The translations under genes and the position numbers were made by a program. From contig NC_047073.1 in assembly GCF_902459465.1 (NCBI RefSeq), forward strand, positions 12,215,036-12,279,035: DNA of 64,000 bases. Reading direction: 5' to 3'. Below are positions 26,601 through 32,600 of the stretch, in pieces (positions within the stretch are counted from its first letter, which is position 1; every line of letters begins with the position of its first letter). The DNA is from Asterias rubens. Taxonomy: Eukaryota; Echinodermata; Asteroidea; Forcipulatida; Asteriidae. The notes beneath the pieces were generated by a model that searched no databases, had not been told where the DNA came from, and saw only the letters and a program-made list of their open reading frames with translations.

Positions 26601-29600
26601 CCTCATTCCACAACTGATGAGTGCTTACCAAGTTTTTGGGATGGTTTATGAAGACTACATGATTGTTCTTGAATAGAGCTTAGGTTTGGGTCAATGCCCC
26701 CTGAAATACCATTCCAGAGTTGAAAAACAAATGACATACAGGGGGAGTGGAATGTGGCTCTTTAGTACCTCTGGATTTGTTTTTTACATTTTTCAAAAAC
26801 ATAAGCATAGACCTTTACTTCGCAAATCCCAATTGCACAATCGCTTGCTGTTTAGTGAGGTCCAGCAAGCGTCCATCGCTAGCTAGACCAGTATGCACCT
26901 CATTCCACGCCTAACGCGCGCTTACAAAGTAAGCATAAAGACTACATAAGCATTCTTGATTAAATAAACTTACTCTACATCAACAGCAGCAATAGAGCTG
27001 AGGTTCGGGTCGTTGCCGAGGTCATGAGCACTCTTACTCTTATGTTTCATCTTGAGACTTGCTTCATTGACTTCCTCTTCATCTTCTTCAGCTTCCTCAC
27101 CAAATGATAACAAACTGAAATTCCTGCAAGACAAGATGGCGTGAAACACTTACAAATACATTTACATTGCATGCTCACTGTGGGTATATGTGTTTACAGG
27201 AATAGAAATATGGCTTGACAAGGTAGTGTTGCAGTACTTGTTTTGGGGTTTGTTTGGTTTATTTCCATTTGCACCACTTGAAAATACATTAAACAATAAT
27301 TATAAGTAATCACGCAAGCACAAGTGGAAGCGGAAAAATATAGCGCTTATGCGCCCCATATCCAACGTGTAGGCCGAGTTGGATATGGCACGCTGACCAC
27401 TATAATTGTCCGTATGCCACGAGCGCGCGTGTGTTAACAAATTTATCTTCCAGTCTCACGTGCAACGCATAAAGTTTAAAATTTCAGAAAGTTATTTCGC
27501 AATGAACAGCATGCATGCGCAAAGTTTAGAATGAAATTTTTGCACTGTCCGTATGCGGAGCGTGACGCATTGACACTCACAATACGCAGTGTGCAATAAA
27601 AAAAACTGTGAGTAGGTTATAGCTTTTTAAACCGCCCTCCAGTTCGAGCATCTGATTGGTGGATTAGCGCCTACTGGAAGATAACAATAGTTATAAATGT
27701 AATAGTAAAATCCAGGAGTCCTGTAGTCAGTAGTGGAGTACCATACAAATGAAGGTTCAAAAATGCAAAAGTGCATAATTAAAAATAAAAAATAAAATGT
27801 ACCATCCCGTGGCCAACTAATCATAAGAGTATGATAAAGACAAATAAAAACAAAATATTAATAATGCCCTGCTGATTTTGAACATGAATGACATGAAAAA
27901 TTAGTGCAAAGACAACTTTTATAGGTGTCCAATTAGAATTATTATTTCAGATGGGTAAGGAAAACCTACCTAGATCCATGTATACCGGGAAGTTCATTTC
28001 TCAGGCAAACAGGAAGGGGAGCGAACAATTTTAGGAAGAAGTTTTTGATAATTGGGAGAAACTAAAGTGATCCTTGTTCTCGACTCTATTGGTAATTACT
28101 CAAAATAATTGTTGGAATGAAAACTTACTTGGTAACAAGCAATGGAGAGCTGTTGATAGTATAAAACATTGTGAGATCAGCTGCCTCTAAAGTGACGTAG
28201 TTTTCGAGAAAGACATAATTTTCCACTAACATATTTGAATTTGATTTCGCCCGAAATCAAGCATCTGAAAGCACACCACTTTGTGTGACAAGGGTGTTTT
28301 TTTCTTCCATTATTATCTTGCAACTTCAATGACCAATGGGAGACTTTCTGGGACGATAGAGGGCAGCAGACTTACCGGGTAAATCCATTGTTCTCAGAAT
28401 TATGCGCATGTTCAGAACTACGTAAACAATGGAAATTTACCCGGTATGTCTGCTGCCGCCTAGCGTTGGAAAGTCTCCTATTGAGCTCAAGTTTTCACAG
28501 GTTTGTTAGTTAAATGCATTTGTTACGATACAGCAAGTGAGAAGACTGGTCTTTGACAATTACCAAAGGTGTCCAGTGTCTACATAAGCTCATTTTGATT
28601 ATACTCTATTACCTATAGCAATACGGTTCTACAAGGCATGGTACCTGTACTCAATTCTTGTACTGAAGTACTACTCCAGAAAAATAGTCTGTAATCGGTA
28701 GTCGACTGAAAATAATTACACCCCGACTCCAATTTTAAGTACTTGTGTTCATTTTCCTTTCTGCTTTCCTAGATTGTGTTATTGTAAGGAATAATAAATA
28801 AATAAAAAAATAGAAATGTTAAAGGCAGTGGACACTATTGGTAATTGTCAAAGACTAGCCTTCACAGTTGGTGTATCTCAACATATGCATAAAATAACCA
28901 ACCTGTGAAAATTTGAGCTCAATCGGTCGTCGAAGTTGCCAGATAATAATGAAAGAAGAAAACACCCTTGTCACACAAAGTTGTGTGCGTTTAGATGGTT
29001 GATTTCGAGACCTCAAGTTCTCAATCTGAGGTCTCGAAATCAAATTCGTGGAAAATTACTTCTTTCTTGAAAACTATGGCACTTCAAAGGGAGCTGTTTC
29101 TCATAATGTTTTATACCACCAAACTCTCCCTAATACTCGTCACCAAGTAAGGTTTTATGCTGATAATTATTTTGAGTCATTTCCAATAGTGTCCACTGCC
29201 TTTAAAAATGCTTTAACTCGTGGTTTAAATAATAAAATGACCAAAGATCAGTTAAAAATGCTTTGTTGAACCTGATTAGAGTTGCCATTCTTGATCCTTG
29301 AGTGAACTTTTCAACTCTTATTCCATTCATTCAATGAAACATTCAATCTTTGAATTCACAAAACTATTCTCATTTTACACTCACAAAAATTATTACCTAT
29401 AAAATAGTTGTTGTTTTAGATCTTGAATGAATTGAACTTACTTTGTGGCTTTGGATTTACTCTTCTTCTTGACTTCCTTGTCCTTCTCTTTCTTGAGTTC
29501 TCGAGGAACGATGTCATCAAATGGATTCGCCAAGACCTTTATTTTTTAGAATCGCACACACACACAATGTTAGTGTTGAAACTATTAGGGCAAATGATTT

Positions 29601-32600
29601 TTCAACAATATGCACAAGAGGTAGGATTATGTAATTTGCCCTTATCGACTAGCCTTAAGTTTGTAATATCTCCTAGGACTAGTTCTAAGTTAGGACTAGT
29701 CCTAACTGTTTGTGATATCGACCACAGGGCCTAATTTCATAGAGCTGTTTAAAGACAGTGGACACTATTGGTATTGTCAAAGACTAGCCTTCACAGTTGC
29801 TGTATCTCAACATATGCATTAAGCTCACGATATTATCGAATATCGCAATATTAATTTGGAAACAATTTCGATATCGGTTCAATTTGGTTTTAATCGAAAC
29901 ATCGATATATCGCGATATATCGCGATATATCGATATTTCGATTTAGTATCACAATATCGCGATGTATTTCCTAGCTGAGACATCTTGCACCCCATAGGTT
30001 TGGAGTAAAACCAGAAGAATAGTTCATTATAACACCTCTTTTATGCTATGATTGTCTCTTCTACAACTTTCACTGGGAGTTTGAAGACTGATGATGTAAA
30101 ATTTAGTTAATCGCGATTATATCGAATATCGCGATATATTATCGGCGATATATCGTGAATAAAATAATTCGATATCGCCCAAGCTTAATATGCATAAAAT
30201 AACAAACCTGTGAAAATTTGAGCTCAATCGGTCATCGAAGTTGCGAGATAAAATGAAAGAAAAAAACACCCTTGTCACACGAAGGTGTGTGTGTTTAGAT
30301 GGTTGATTTTGAGACCTCAAATTCTAAACTTCAGGTCTCGAAATCAAATTCGTGGAAAATTACGTCTTTCTCAAAAACTATGGCACTTCAGAGGGAGCCG
30401 TTTCTCACAATGTTTATTAATACCATCAACCTCTCCCCATTACTCGTTACCAAGTAAGTTTTTATGCTAATAATTATTTTGAGTAGTTACCAATAGTGTC
30501 CACTGCCTTTAAGTTTTTAATATCTCCTAGGACTAGTTGTAAGTTAGGACTAGTCCTAACTGTTTGTGAGATCGACCACAGGACCCAATTTCATTGAGCT
30601 GTTTAAGCACAAAAACTAGCTAAGCACAACAAAATTATGCTTACCAGAAGGAGGTTACCAGCCAAGCTACCATGTGCAATGTGTGACAGGTATCCTGCTT
30701 ATTTCTGCTTATCAGACAATATTAAGCAGTTCTATGAAAATGGGCCCAGCTAAATATGCTGTTTGAGATTTCAATATTTTTCTCTTGTATGACATACCTC
30801 AGTTGACTTGATTTTGGGAGGATAGACTGGTCTGTCATCTGTGCCGATTTCAACCTCTGAAAGCTTGATCATGTTAAAGATGGTATTACCCACCACCTAA
30901 AAAAAACGAAAAAAAAAAAAATCAATGTTTATAAATGCTGGCGGCAGCAGACATAACGGTAAATTTTTGCGGCTCTGAGCCTTTCGGCTTTATCTAAGAT
31001 TCATCTGATATAGACACCTTGCATGGGCCTTGCATCACTGAGGTCAAACAATGGAAACGTGCACGCGTGTATAGTCGATGTGACCTTTGTTTACATTCAA
31101 ACCGCCCTCTATTGACAAAACACTGTACAGGTCATGTTTTGCCAGGCAAAGAGACGCGTAGTCATGGTAAGATTGCGTGTACTTTCTAGCTGGCTGCCAA
31201 AACACAAAGGTTTTGCCCAGCGGTATGTCAGAGGTCACATCGTCTATACCTGCGCTCAACTCTCAGCCAATAATCATTGACCTCAGTGAGGGCGCTGTTT
31301 AGGCTTATCACGTCATATGCAAAGAGTCTATTGGTTCTTCTTAACAACAAATACAATAACAGGGTTCTCCAATTACTTTATAATTCTAAGTGATGAAACA
31401 TAAAGTGATTAAATATGCGATGTATGTACCATAACAAAGTAGGTGTGCGATAAAATAAAATGAAATAATTTTAGAAAGCTTATACTGTAACAAGCTAAGG
31501 TTGATCTAAATAAGTGGGTTTTGAGTTCAGTCTTAAATGAGTCCAGTATAGTTGAGACACGGATGGTGACGGGACGGTTGTTCCGAAGAGTGGGTGTGGC
31601 AATTACAATGACAATTGATTAAATATTGGCCGCATTTCACGCTTATCAGCCTGAGATTTGTGTTTATTGTCCGATACACTAGCTTATGCATGAGGGAACC
31701 CTTTAAAGGGTATATGTACTTTTTCCTAACAAAAAACACAATGTCCACAGATTTACATTAAACTTATACAGTTTGAAGATTTTGATAGTAGAAAGCTTCC
31801 CTTGAAATTTTACTTTCTGAGGTGCTGTAGTTTTGAGAAATTAGTAAAAGTAATAATTTTCGTCTCAGTTTTAGCATGTAAAAACGTATTAACCAGTTAT
31901 GCTATGGTTCTGGTCTAATATCATAACTGGTTAAGGGGATTTTACATGCTAAAATAATTTTGGTCTCATGAGACAAAATTATTTTGCGACTTGTTTTACT
32001 CATTTCTCAAAAACTACACAACCTTAGTTAGTAATATTTAAAGGGAAGCTTTCCACTATCATTATCTTCAAACCCTGTAAGTTTAATGTAAATATGTGGA
32101 CATTTTGAAAAAGTATCCGAATCCTTTAAAGGGTTTGGGTACTTTTTGTAGGACACAAAACACAATGTCCACAGATTTGCATTAAACTCACACAGTTTGA
32201 AGTTAATGATGATAAGCTTCCCTTAAAATACTACTTGCTTAGGTGCTCTTTTTTTTTGAGAAATGAGTAAAACAAATTTAGAAGGAAAAAAATTGCCTCT
32301 AAAAGATGAAAATTAATTTTTAGCATGTAAAACGTGTTTTTATGACATTGTTTTACTCATTTCACAAAAACTACAGCACCTCAGTTAGTAATATTTCAAG
32401 TAAAGCTTCCTACTATCATTATCTTCAAACGGTGTAAGTTTTGTAAATCTGTGGACATTGTGTTTTGTGTTACAAAAAGTACCCAAATCCCTTGACATAA
32501 AAATTGTGAACAATTAGCTTGCAATAGGAGACTTTCCAACGCAAGGCGGCAGCAGACATACCGGGTAAATTTCCATTGTTTACGTAGTTCTGAACATGCG

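Noticed and set aside
29423-29734. 103-codon open frame on the plus strand
   Set aside because: Shadow of CWC27 exon 5 on the other strand and of repeat sequence.
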